Source: a virus
DNA length: 57,518 nucleotides
Reading direction: 5' to 3' (one strand)
IMG/VR virus record: IMGVR_UViG_3300009502_002970
Location: 1-57,518 of that record
The number at the start of each line of letters is the position of its first letter. Positions within the stretch are counted from its first letter, which is position 1. Shown here one piece after another: positions 17,948 to 25,103 of this stretch. The translations under genes and the position numbers were made by a program. Under the pieces are notes generated by a model. It did not search any database and was not told the origin of the DNA. It was given only the letters and a program-made list of their open reading frames with translations.

Positions 17948-19657
17948 CTATTTCTTCTTGTTTTTCTTCGCATTCAATTCCCCTTCCAGCTCCAGGATAC
18001 GCATCTTGATGGTGTGGTTGCGTTTGGCATAACTGGCATTAATCTTATCGGTAATGGCCGCCATCTCATCCGCGTAAAAAAACGTGATCACGCTAAACAG
18101 AAGCATTACCTTATCCTTGTTGCTATTCGGATCCGTCTCCTGCAGTTTATACCTGAGCCAATACCTGAACTTTACGATATCCTCATCATGGGGAATGATC
18201 ATGGGAGTGGTTGATTTGCACACGCACTGCTTATCCGTGTACGTATGTCTGTGCGAATCATACATCAGGAACATGAAAGCCCTGGTCTCACTATTTGTGA
18301 TCAAACAACCCGACTTATGATAGTTCGACTTGCGAAACATCTCATAAGCCTGGTTATATGTTTTCTCAAATGCCAGTTCTTCATTACGTTTGAGTTTCTC
18401 GCGCAGCTGCTCCAATTCCTTTGCCTTGTCCAAACCTGCCGGTGTCATGTCAGCGGAAATATCCCGTGACCCAGTGGGCATATAGTGTACGATTTCTCCC
18501 CTGTTATGGCCGGCCACCATCAGCACCTTGACAACGTTTCCTGCTGCAATATCAGCGTTGTATGTTTCAAGTTCGGCCTCGTAATCGGCCATTTCCACAT
18601 AATAGTTGTCAATATCATCCGAAAATTCCTCATCATCGTCAACTTCAGTGTAGTCTTCCCTTTCTGGTTTTTCAGGCATCTGCGGCGGATTTATCCTCTT
18701 GAATCCCGTATCGTACGAGAATTCATTGACCAGTATATTATCAGCCTTGATCTTCTTGATGATTTCCTTGTCATTTTCCGGGATATAGGTATCCACGCCG
18801 ATAGCAATTCCCGGTTCATTGTCTGTGATCCTTTTAACTTCCTTCAGCAGGAACGCTTCTTTTTTCTTCTTTAGGCATGACACGTTCATGCAGATCCCTT
18901 CACCTTCCAGGGGAAACAGGCCGTATCCGGAATTAGTGTTGTCCGGGCATGAATTGCATGCCGGTCTTCCCGGGAGCAAGGTGTCATCATACAGCCCGAA
19001 GGATATTTCAGCAAGCTTGGCCGAATACATTCGCTCGATCCAGTTCTTCAGCTGTGATATTGAAGGAGGATCCCAGTGATTTGATTCGTGATTTTTAAAC
19101 GCAAAATCGTACAGTTCTTCCTGTCCTGGTTGTGAAAGCTTTGCAACCTCCAGTATGGTTGTCATGTTGATCCGATCGGATACCCACAACAGTTTGAATG
19201 GTGCGGTAAGATCATTCAGCTTCAACCGCATCCGGATATATCCTTGAGATTTGCCGAACTTGAGCGCCAGGTCAGCGATAGTATGGTGCCCTTCCCGGAT
19301 CAGGTTGATATATGCGTGCGCTTCTTCCAGCGGATGGATGTCTTCCCGCTGCAGGTTCTCGGTGATGGTCAGTTCCATCACCTCATCATCGGATAGATCA
19401 CGGCAGATACATGGCACCTCAGTCATTCCGGCAATGGCAGCTGCTTTCATCCTGCGTTCGCCGCAGACAACCTGGTATTTGAGTTTCTTGTTTGTACCAT
19501 GCACGCGCACGATCAGCGGGGAAAGGATCCCGACTTCTTTAATGGAAGCGGCCAGCTCTTCCAGGTTCTCTTTCACGAAGCTTTGCCTGGGATTTATCCC
19601 ACTGGCTGCAAGATCCTTCAGCGGGATCATGGTAATTGTTGGTGATTCTGTTTTCAT
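17948..19657 (-). CDS. ParB-like partition/nuclease family protein (569 aa)
   Basis: The N-terminal ParB/Srx-type domain spans about residues 8-110, with the GERR motif at 66-69 and ENLQREDIHPLEEA at 100-113. A helix-turn-helix follows at about 127-147. A four-Cys cluster (C234, C237, C256, C261) suggests a zinc-binding module, and an acidic stretch occurs at about 335-365. ParB proteins bind a parS site and use CTP; the GERR box is the known nucleotide motif. No ParA gene lies within 2 kb. That points either to a phage ParB-like nuclease or regulator, or to a partition system that borrows a host ATPase. A perfect 26-bp palindrome 51 nt upstream of the start may be its site. Confidence 0.85.
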   Translation of the reverse strand: MKTESPTITMIPLKDLAASGINPRQSFVKENLEELAASIKEVGILSPLIVRVHGTNKKLKYQVVCGERRMKAAAIAGMTEVPCICRDLSDDEVMELTITENLQREDIHPLEEAHAYINLIREGHHTIADLALKFGKSQGYIRMRLKLNDLTAPFKLLWVSDRINMTTILEVAKLSQPGQEELYDFAFKNHESNHWDPPSISQLKNWIERMYSAKLAEISFGLYDDTLLPGRPACNSCPDNTNSGYGLFPLEGEGICMNVSCLKKKKEAFLLKEVKRITDNEPGIAIGVDTYIPENDKEIIKKIKADNILVNEFSYDTGFKRINPPQMPEKPEREDYTEVDDDEEFSDDIDNYYVEMADYEAELETYNADIAAGNVVKVLMVAGHNRGEIVHYMPTGSRDISADMTPAGLDKAKELEQLREKLKRNEELAFEKTYNQAYEMFRKSNYHKSGCLITNSETRAFMFLMYDSHRHTYTDKQCVCKSTTPMIIPHDEDIVKFRYWLRYKLQETDPNSNKDKVMLLFSVITFFYADEMAAITDKINASYAKRNHTIKMRILELEGELNAKKNKKK

Positions 19658-19707
19658 TTTGTTGGGTTTGGGTTAGTAAAAGTATTTGTTGCAAAAAATA
19701 CAATTCG

Positions 19708-19733
19708 ATACAGCCGCCATATGGCGGCTGTAT
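19708..19733. promoter_or_regulatory. 26-bp perfect palindrome upstream of parB
   Basis: The sequence between 19708 and 19733 is a perfect palindrome: ATACAGCCGCCAT and its reverse complement. It lies between the 76-aa gene and ParB. It could be a parS-like or operator site, or a terminator hairpin for the 76-aa gene (T-rich sequence follows about 8 nt later on the minus strand). Confidence 0.55.
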
Positions 19734-19751
19734 ACTCATTAACAGAAATTA

Positions 19752-19982
19752 TTATTCAAACATTATTTTATCAATGATGTCGGATGTAGTATATCCAAGT
19801 TTGACATTATATTTTGTTTCAATTTTCTTGATCATTTCGCTGCATTTATTCCGTATTTCATCACCAATCTTTTGTTTATCCTTTTCGCTTATATCAGATT
19901 CCTCGAAAGCAAACGAATCAAATTGTTCACCGGATTTTGCAATTAGTGCCGTTGCTATATCTTTTGCCATTTCCTTTGTCAT
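19752..19982 (-). CDS. Small acidic helical protein (76 aa)
   Basis: Soluble, charged and helical, starting MTKEMAKDIATALIAK and ending SDIIDKIMFE. No Cys, transmembrane segment or recognisable motif. Its upstream region holds a series of hairpins and its downstream region the 26-bp palindrome. Likely a small phage accessory protein. Confidence 0.6.
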   Translation of the reverse strand: MTKEMAKDIATALIAKSGEQFDSFAFEESDISEKDKQKIGDEIRNKCSEMIKKIETKYNVKLGYTTSDIIDKIMFE

Positions 19983-20020
19983 AACCCTGATTTTTTAAAA
20001 TTGAACTTCTGTTAATTGCC

Positions 20021-20097
20021 GCTAACCGCCATACACGGCGGTTAGCCCTGTGCATTAGGGGCAATAGAGGATGATGACTTTCACCATCCTATGCCCC
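20021..20097. other. Tandem hairpins between two small genes
   Basis: Two strong inverted repeats lie side by side. GCTAACCGCC (20021-20030) pairs with 20037-20046. GGGGCAATAGAGGATG (about 20058-20073) pairs imperfectly with the CATCCTATGCCCC segment ending at 20097. On the minus strand they follow the 116-aa gene and precede the 76-aa gene. They could be a processed leader, a terminator pair or a small RNA. Confidence 0.45.
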
Positions 20098-20150
20098 GTA
20101 ATTTTACAACCTTACAAGCCTTGCCTTTAAGCATTCGTTGTAGGTGCCAT

Positions 20151-20501
20151 TTACCCTGCAGATTCGGCATACTCAACTTTTTTAGGATAAATTACTTCGG
20201 CAAACAAATTCTCAACGGTTGCCATCAGTTTCGATGGCAACACGGTCTGTGTATCCAGCGCGATGGTGGTATCAGCAGCCCACAGGGTGATGCACCATCC
20301 GAACCTAAGGAAATGTTTCTTCCTGGTCTCCGAGTAAACGTACATGTAACGAGGCATGATCGACACGTATCTGAACGTGTCAATCGTTTTCATTGCGCCA
20401 AAGGCGGTTGATTTCCCGTCAAACGTCGTCCCACACCTGTGAAATCCCAGGGATTTAAGCAGCGGCCAGCAGGTAGTTTTTGAAATGTCGATTGTTTCCA
20501 T
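20151..20501 (-). CDS. Phage protein of unknown function (116 aa)
   Basis: Mixed alpha/beta, aromatic-rich soluble protein (RYMYVYSETRKKHFLRFGW near residues 51-69). It follows the small P-loop ATPase gene by 5 nt, so both are probably in one operon. No motif recognised. Confidence 0.6.
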   Translation of the reverse strand: METIDISKTTCWPLLKSLGFHRCGTTFDGKSTAFGAMKTIDTFRYVSIMPRYMYVYSETRKKHFLRFGWCITLWAADTTIALDTQTVLPSKLMATVENLFAEVIYPKKVEYAESAG

Positions 20502-20506
20502 TGGGA

Positions 20507-20824
20507 TCAGTGTTTGAGATTCACAAAGTCGGTGTTGATCAGGTGGAACTTTGATCTTTCCACCGCTGGAATATGTTCACAGGTTGTGAATACAAAATTG
20601 ACTTTCGGATTTCTTTCCCTTAATACATCAAGAGAAAGAATATCCTTTAGTGATGTACATTCTTCAATGATCACCAGGTCATAGGAGAAAACTGTATACG
20701 TGTTCTTCTTGATAAATTCCCTGGTCGTTAGAAGGAAGTTTACACCAAACAAATGTGCGATACCAAGACTGATCCACGACTTTCCTGAAGCATGCGGACC
20801 ACTGATTATAATTGCCTTATTCAT
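20507..20824 (-). CDS. Small P-loop ATPase-like protein (105 aa)
   Basis: Carries a Walker A motif GPHASGKS at residues 9-16 and a Walker B-like DLVIIEEC at about 49-56. At 105 residues it is only a minimal P-loop core, lacking a C-terminal lid or a sensor region, as in some phage helicase-loader or IstB/DnaC-like fragments. Its start overlaps the stop of a 14-codon leader by ATGA. The substrate and partner are unknown. Confidence 0.65.
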   Translation of the reverse strand: MNKAIIISGPHASGKSWISLGIAHLFGVNFLLTTREFIKKNTYTVFSYDLVIIEECTSLKDILSLDVLRERNPKVNFVFTTCEHIPAVERSKFHLINTDFVNLKH

Positions 20825-20865
20825 CTTTTGTTGCCGGTGCCATCCGGTCTTTTTGAGGGTTTCAT
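20821..20865 (-). CDS. Leader peptide upstream of small ATPase (14 aa)
   Basis: A 14-codon frame (MKPSKRPDGTGNKR) ends with TGA overlapping the ATG of the ATPase gene (ATGA), the arrangement of translational coupling. It has the same CTAACCC leader 11-17 nt upstream of its ATG as several other phage genes. It may be a short coupling peptide or a truncated gene. Confidence 0.4.
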   Translation of the reverse strand: MKPSKRPDGTGNKR

Positions 20866-20915
20866 GGCGTTCCCTGGGTTAGTTGTTTGAATTATTTTAA
20901 AAACATATCGACAAC

Positions 20916-20958
20916 AAAGTAAATACATTTGAATATATAATCCAAATGTATTTACTTT
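20916..20958. repeat. A+T-rich 16-bp perfect inverted repeat
   Basis: The arms AAAGTAAATACATTTG (20916-20931) and its complement (20943-20958) are separated by 11 nt of A+T. They lie between radC and the leader peptide. This may be an operator, a weak terminator of radC or a cruciform-forming site. Confidence 0.6.
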
Positions 20959-20974
20959 ATTATCTAAATTATTT

Positions 20975-21709
20975 TCACATGGCACCATCATCTGCAAAGG
21001 AATAATACTGATCCCCGCCAATGATGATATGATCGAGCACGGCAATGTCAAGCAAAGCGCCGCTGTCGTGTATCTTCTTGGTGATCCGGATATCAGCCTC
21101 ACTGGGCGTTGTAACGCCCGACGGGTGATTATGTCCCAGGATGATCGATGATGCATGATGATCAAGGCATACCTTGAATATCTTCTTTGGATCCACTACA
21201 GTTCCGGATATCCCGCCTTCGGAAATCCGATGCCGGCCGATCACTTTGTTTGCCCGGTTGAGCATCAGGATCCAGAACTCTTCATAAGGCAGATCGCGCA
21301 TCAGGGATGCCAGTATCCTCCTGGCGTCATCACTGCGGGAAATCTTATCCCGGATAACTGCCTCACATGCCTGTTCCCGCCGGCACATGGAGAACATGGC
21401 TGCCAGTCTCACTGCAATTCCCTGGCCAATGCCTGGTACCTGGCACATGTCAGCCACGCTCATCTTCCACAGCTCCTGCAGGTGATTGTTGCATGCAGCC
21501 AGCAGTGTCCTGGAGATGTTCAGTGAAGTATTTCCAGCTATGCCATTGCCAATGATCAGCGAGAGGATCTCGGCATCAGATAGTGCATGGGTCCCCTTGA
21601 GTAACAGTTTGGTTTCAGGGAGATCATCCTCGGCCCAAAGGCGCATGGGGATTTCATTTGCGTAATTGCGACCATCTTCGGCCACCCGGGATACAGTTGA
21701 TTTTTTCAT
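20975..21709 (-). CDS. radC: RadC family JAB/MPN-domain protein (244 aa)
   Basis: The N-terminal helix-hairpin-helix-type motif (VPGIGQGIA, residues 91-99) precedes a JAB/MPN metal-binding core: HNHPSG at 193-198 and S203/D206 in TPSEAD. These are the zinc ligands and signature of RadC. RadC proteins are common on phages, plasmids and genomic islands. Their biochemical role remains unclear and the old DNA-repair assignment is doubtful. Length is near the family norm of about 220-240 aa. It lies downstream of a structured RNA-like element, which would be its 5' leader if transcribed on this strand. Confidence 0.92.
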   Translation of the reverse strand: MKKSTVSRVAEDGRNYANEIPMRLWAEDDLPETKLLLKGTHALSDAEILSLIIGNGIAGNTSLNISRTLLAACNNHLQELWKMSVADMCQVPGIGQGIAVRLAAMFSMCRREQACEAVIRDKISRSDDARRILASLMRDLPYEEFWILMLNRANKVIGRHRISEGGISGTVVDPKKIFKVCLDHHASSIILGHNHPSGVTTPSEADIRITKKIHDSGALLDIAVLDHIIIGGDQYYSFADDGAM

Positions 21710-21729
21710 AGGAGTAAGGGTTAAGGTTA

Positions 21730-21880
21730 GAATGAAATTTTCTCGCCCTGGCTCTTAAACCGGATTGATCGGATCAGGTCAATAGTGTTGGTCAGATTAC
21801 ACGGTAATCTGAATACACCCAACGGGCACCGCTGTTGAGCGTTCCGATCGATGCAGGTACCTTGGAAAGATTTCATGCGA
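21730..21880. ncRNA. Structured RNA-like element, copy 1
   Basis: Read on the plus strand it shows: GAAATTTTC pairing with GAAAGATTTC at the ends; a P1 stem ATTGATCGGA / TCCGATCGAT; an inner stem GTGT/ACAC enclosing GGTCA, a GATTA/TAATC hairpin and TGAA; then a CCC-AAC-GGG mini hairpin; and AGGTACCTTGGAAA after P1. Copy 2 at 22990-23230 keeps each unpaired motif while both stems differ compensatorily. No known Rfam family was recognised. It lies between radC and the XRE gene terminator. Confidence 0.6.
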
Positions 21881-21924
21881 ACCTACCCTCTCCATATCCC
21901 AATCACGTGGCGGTATTGGGGCAT

Positions 21925-21951
21925 AAAAAAAGCCCTGTTGCCAGGGCTTTA
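21925..21951 (-). terminator. Terminator after XRE gene
   Basis: A minus-strand hairpin (AAAGCCCTG / CAGGGCTTT with a 4-nt loop) is followed by a run of T at 21931-21925. It starts 12 nt after the XRE stop. Confidence 0.9.
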
Positions 21952-21962
21952 TAATAATCAGG

Positions 21963-22253
21963 TCATCCCTGATCCGCTGGCCGTCGCCATCGGTTCTTCA
22001 TGGTTTCCACCAACTCATCTTCTGCATTCTTGTCAATAATAAACACATAGGTATCAATGACATCACAGAGGGTTATGAGATTATCCAATGTGATGTTGTG
22101 ATTTCCCGACAACATCCTGAATACATTGGGCTGCTCGAACCCTGTTAATTCAGCGATCTTATAGGTTGACAAACCTTTTTCCTTCGCGGTTTCACGCAAA
22201 TATTTGCACAGTAACTTCCTGGCATAAATTATCTTATCATTTTGCATAAACAT
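21963..22253 (-). CDS. XRE-family transcriptional regulator (96 aa)
   Basis: Single helix-turn-helix domain: TYKIAELTGFEQPNVFRML near residues 30-48, with the typical AxxxGxxxxxVxRxL spacing. The C-terminal extension (YVFIIDKNAEDELVET) is short. It is downstream of an 88-aa gene in an operon whose promoter contains the 18-bp palindrome AATATCAT-TT-ATGATATT between the -33 and -7 boxes. That places it as a likely autorepressor of that promoter. The target is inferred from layout. Confidence 0.82.
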   Translation of the reverse strand: MFMQNDKIIYARKLLCKYLRETAKEKGLSTYKIAELTGFEQPNVFRMLSGNHNITLDNLITLCDVIDTYVFIIDKNAEDELVETMKNRWRRPADQG

Positions 22254-22262
22254 AATTTTAAA

Positions 22263-22280
22263 GGGCCGGTTTCCCGGCCC
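22263..22280 (-). terminator. Hairpin after 88-aa gene
   Basis: GGGCCGG / CCGGCCC with a 4-nt loop, followed by TTTAAAAT on the minus strand. It lies between the 88-aa and XRE genes and may attenuate rather than end transcription. Confidence 0.7.
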
Positions 22281-22294
22281 CGGTGTTTAAATAA

Positions 22295-22561
22295 TTAATC
22301 GGCGTTATTCCAAGCTTTTGCCAACCAAACTTCGGCAGCATGCGCTTCAGCATATATTGCATATTCGCAGTTACCAGACTTTGCCCGTGCATAGGCGAGA
22401 CTTACCTCTTCAGCACATTTTTTTGATAACCAATTTTCATTTTTAGCAAAAATTGAAGCTTCTACTTCGAACTGATCACAGGCGGCAAGATATGCCGCAC
22501 TCTTATTGGTGATGGTTGCATCTGTCCTGATTTTCTCGATGGTGTCAAATTGTGTGTTCAT
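22295..22561 (-). CDS. Small Ala-rich protein beside XRE regulator (88 aa)
   Basis: Start chosen at the ATG at 22561 (MNTQFDTIEK); the longer frame from 22621 would start upstream of the promoter -7 box. The protein is Ala/Glu-rich and helical with Cys at 30, 49 and 64. It is not similar to any toxin family I know, so a toxin-antitoxin reading with the downstream XRE gene is weak. The TATCTTTG box lies 30 nt upstream. Confidence 0.65.
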   Translation of the reverse strand: MNTQFDTIEKIRTDATITNKSAAYLAACDQFEVEASIFAKNENWLSKKCAEEVSLAYARAKSGNCEYAIYAEAHAAEVWLAKAWNNAD

Positions 22562-22590
22562 GGCGTTTTTTTTTTGATTGTTTGATGAAA

Positions 22591-22622
22591 CAAAGATAAT
22601 ATCATTTATGATATTACACAAG
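22591..22622 (-). promoter_or_regulatory. Bacteroidota-type promoter with internal operator
   Basis: On the minus strand the TAnnTTTG-type -7 box TATCTTTG is at 22598-22591 and a TTG element is at 22621-22619. Between them is the 18-bp palindrome AATATCAT-AA-ATGATATT (22615-22598). A repressor bound there would occlude both boxes. The downstream XRE gene is the likely ligand. Confidence 0.7.
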
Positions 22623-22756
22623 TATTTAACTGTTATTTTTGAACAGCTGAGTAATTTATTTCTATTCTAAATAACACTGATCAGTGTCCAAACGCGAGTA
22701 CTCGCGTAATGCCGCGCGATTCTGCCGCGCCTTACAGCCATAAGGCATCCGAGCAT

Positions 22757-22787
22757 AAAAAAAGGGTACGGTATTCACCCGTACCCG
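22757..22787 (-). terminator. Terminator after 56-aa gene
   Basis: A minus-strand stem of 8 bp (GGGTACGG / CCGTACCC) with a 7-nt loop is followed by a T-run. It begins a few bases after the 56-aa gene stop at 22796. Confidence 0.88.
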
Positions 22788-22795
22788 ATGTTCAT

Positions 22796-22966
22796 TTATT
22801 TTTTCACTGAGCACTGGCTTTGCAATTCAGCCATTTCCCACATAAGTTTATCCAGGTTTGTTTCTGCAATGTTTTCTACATAGCCGGGGTAATAGATACT
22901 ATCCAAGGTTTCGATGAACATCTGTTCGTAAGACTGATCTAGCGTAGTTTTTTCGAGCGTTGTCAT
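22796..22966 (-). CDS. Small protein of unknown function (56 aa)
   Basis: ATG at 22966, stop at 22796, giving MTTLEKTTLDQSYEQM as the opening and SVKK as the end. It is acidic, with a YYPGY motif at residues 25-29. It is followed closely by an intrinsic terminator, and its upstream neighbour is structured RNA-like element 2. The gene is real on the strength of clean start, stop and terminator spacing. Confidence 0.65.
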   Translation of the reverse strand: MTTLEKTTLDQSYEQMFIETLDSIYYPGYVENIAETNLDKLMWEMAELQSQCSVKK

Positions 22967-22989
22967 GGCTTTAGAGATTAAGGATTAAT

Positions 22990-23230
22990 ACTGAAAGTTT
23001 CTCTCTAAGCGAAGCTTCACACCGAATCGGTTGAATTATGTCACAGAGTGCAGGTCACGATTCCCACTATCGAATCTGAATGCACCCCAGGGGCACGGCT
23101 CTTGACAGTACGGGTTCTTCAAGGGATACTCTCCCACCCCGGAGAAACCCGTGAAGAACCCGTAGGCAATTCAACCGATATAGGTACCTTGGAAACGTTT
23201 CGAGGATTAACCATTCCGCCTAACCGGATA
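22990..23230. ncRNA. Structured RNA-like element, copy 2
   Basis: On the plus strand GAAAGTTTC (22993-23001) pairs with GAAACGTTTC. ATCGGTTGAATT (23026-23037) pairs perfectly with AATTCAACCGAT (23168-23179). Inside is the GTGCA/TGCAC stem enclosing GGTCA, a GATTC/GAATC hairpin and TGAA, followed by CCCCAGGGGC. An extra perfect 12-bp hairpin (ACGGGTTCTTCA) is inserted between this core and the closing stem. AGGTACCTTGGAAA follows, as in copy 1. No known family is recognised. Confidence 0.65.
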
Positions 23231-23601
23231 GATCGGTGATCTGTGCCGGTGCATCAAAGGGTTTCTTTTTGCCAGCTTTTTCTTTTCCCGTTTTTCAAAA
23301 GAAAAAGCTGCCCGGATTGCATCTCATGCAAATAAAATGGCGTTTGCAGTCAAAAAACAGGCATTTTTCAAGCCTCCAAAATATTAACCGGCGATCATAA
23401 CCAAAATATTGCATTTTGTGTATGATTGTCCCACGCCCCGCCCTGACGCTTTTTTGACAATTTCAAAGGCTCTCCATGCAGGATATATGAAAAGGCTGTT
23501 TAGAATGGTTCTACATGGGTTCACAATGCACACGCGCCCAATACATAAAGAACTGCTCCCCTATGATGCAGACGCACTATGTTGTAAAGTTGTGTGTAGG
23601 A
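23231..23601. other. Non-coding gap with 13-bp inverted repeat
   Basis: No coding frame with a credible start was found. At 23274-23309 the arms AGCTTTTTCTTTT and AAAAGAAAAAGCT form a perfect 13-bp hairpin followed by GCCCGG. A similar AAAAGCTGCCCG stretch lies near 15450, downstream of copy 3. The rest (23310-23601) has no gene or repeat that I can see. Its position after the large terminase gene might hold a packaging or leader site. Confidence 0.45.
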
Positions 23602-25101
23602 CTATCCTATGATGGACATGTCATGTGATGGCTCATGATCACCAACACTTTGAAAGAACATCCAGTAGTAAAGGTTGTCAACTGCATCACTCAGATCAGT
23701 TGCCTTCCACCTTGGTTGCCCTTCCCTGCGCTCTGATGACTTATCCTTCTTGAACTCACTGGGCAGCACAGGCGCACTGTCCATGGACACAAAGGTCTCC
23801 ATTGCATTGTTCATGTTGATCCTGAAGTCAGGCGTGTTGCCACTGTCATTCATGAGGAACTTATGCCAGAAGATGAACTTATCCATGTGAGATATCTCAT
23901 GCAGTTCAGCACACACGTTGACTATCCATCCTGCCTTGGTTAGTTGCATGGTCACATCATCGAAGTACGTCTGCCTTGATGATGCATCATTGCGACGCGT
24001 ACCATCACTGCCACCATAGATGTTGATTGCCTTACGCTGATGATGCTGGTAATACTCGATGAACTTATCTACCAGTACTGCCAGTGTTTCATTCTCCACA
24101 TAGAAGTTCTTGATGATAGGGAACTCATTGCTTACCCTGTGCCATTGACACACGACCATGCAGTTCTGGGTAGATCCGAAGTCGAATGATGCATACAGTT
24201 CAAGGGCACTGATACAGTCAGCATCACCCCTTGAATCCAGGCCGCCATCTTTAAGATCATGACCTATGCCATCATAGAACGCATAGTTGTACGAATCATA
24301 ATAGCAATGCTTTGCAGCGCTCAGCGCTGGATAGAAACCATTGATGTTTGTTTTGCGGCGGATATTCTCGATCTCTATATCATACACCAATGCAGGTAAT
24401 GTTCGTTTGGCATCACGAAAATAGCGCGCTCCCAGGATTCTTTCATTATATCTGGCTGATGCTTCCAGGAACATGAACTCCTTGGGAAATTCAGTCTCCA
24501 TTTTTTCGTATTCAAAAACCCAGTCACCTCCAGGAGTAAGAGGCTGTGATCCCAGGAACAAGGTACCATGATGAAAGCGTATATGCCCGAACTTATCTCC
24601 ATTGCCACGATTCGCAGGCAACACATCAGAATCGATCGCGCTTTTCTTGAGTTTTGTAGCCTCGTCAAAGATCATGTAATCATAGGATCCTGACCTGGCC
24701 ATCTCCGGCCGGTCGAAGGAATTGAACTCAACCACAAACCCGTTATACCAATGAATGCAGTTGGTATAATCCAACGGCGGCTGAAAAGGTTCGGGCCAAC
24801 CCAGTTTTTTCGGCGCCCGGACACCAACAAAGTAATGCAATCCCCGGTATAATCCCCTGCGCTCCAGGTGAGATATGATAGGCGGCATCGATTTGGTTCT
24901 GATATGGAAATAAGTCAGACCGTTAAGAGATATTTTTCCCCTGGGCATGAACATCATGCAATCAAGTATCTGATCAGCGATGATGGTTGTCTTACCTACA
25001 CCCCTGCCTCCGATAAACATCTTGTGAGGCCGGGTGCACAGCTTGATCACACGCTGCGGGTAGTTATAATATGGGGCCGGGACGATCTCTATATCCTGCA
25101 T
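23602..25101 (-). CDS. terL: Terminase large subunit (499 aa)
   Basis: ATPase domain with Walker A GGRGVGKTT at residues 31-39 and Walker B YMIFDEA at 142-148. A nuclease-type acidic motif begins the second domain (FDFGS at about 306-310, including D307). Together these cut and translocate phage DNA into the capsid through the portal. The length is close to the usual 450-600 aa. It is preceded by a 202-aa small-subunit candidate with a 2-nt gap. Confidence 0.93.
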   Translation of the reverse strand: MQDIEIVPAPYYNYPQRVIKLCTRPHKMFIGGRGVGKTTIIADQILDCMMFMPRGKISLNGLTYFHIRTKSMPPIISHLERRGLYRGLHYFVGVRAPKKLGWPEPFQPPLDYTNCIHWYNGFVVEFNSFDRPEMARSGSYDYMIFDEATKLKKSAIDSDVLPANRGNGDKFGHIRFHHGTLFLGSQPLTPGGDWVFEYEKMETEFPKEFMFLEASARYNERILGARYFRDAKRTLPALVYDIEIENIRRKTNINGFYPALSAAKHCYYDSYNYAFYDGIGHDLKDGGLDSRGDADCISALELYASFDFGSTQNCMVVCQWHRVSNEFPIIKNFYVENETLAVLVDKFIEYYQHHQRKAINIYGGSDGTRRNDASSRQTYFDDVTMQLTKAGWIVNVCAELHEISHMDKFIFWHKFLMNDSGNTPDFRINMNNAMETFVSMDSAPVLPSEFKKDKSSERREGQPRWKATDLSDAVDNLYYWMFFQSVGDHEPSHDMSIIG

Positions 25102-25103
25102 GG

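Noticed and set aside
18485-18874. Plus-strand open frame opposite parB
   Set aside because: Low-quality hydrophobic product antisense to a well-conserved ParB frame.
21730-23230. TPP riboswitch, hammerhead, HDV-like or cobalamin riboswitch interpretation of the structured elements
   Set aside because: Only superficial resemblance (for example GGGGTGC). The conserved CUGAGA/ACCC, CUGANGA/GAAA or B12-box motifs are missing.
23409-23612. Plus-strand open frame in the gap after the large terminase gene
   Set aside because: No start context or recognisable protein; part of it overlaps the end of the terminase gene on the opposite strand.
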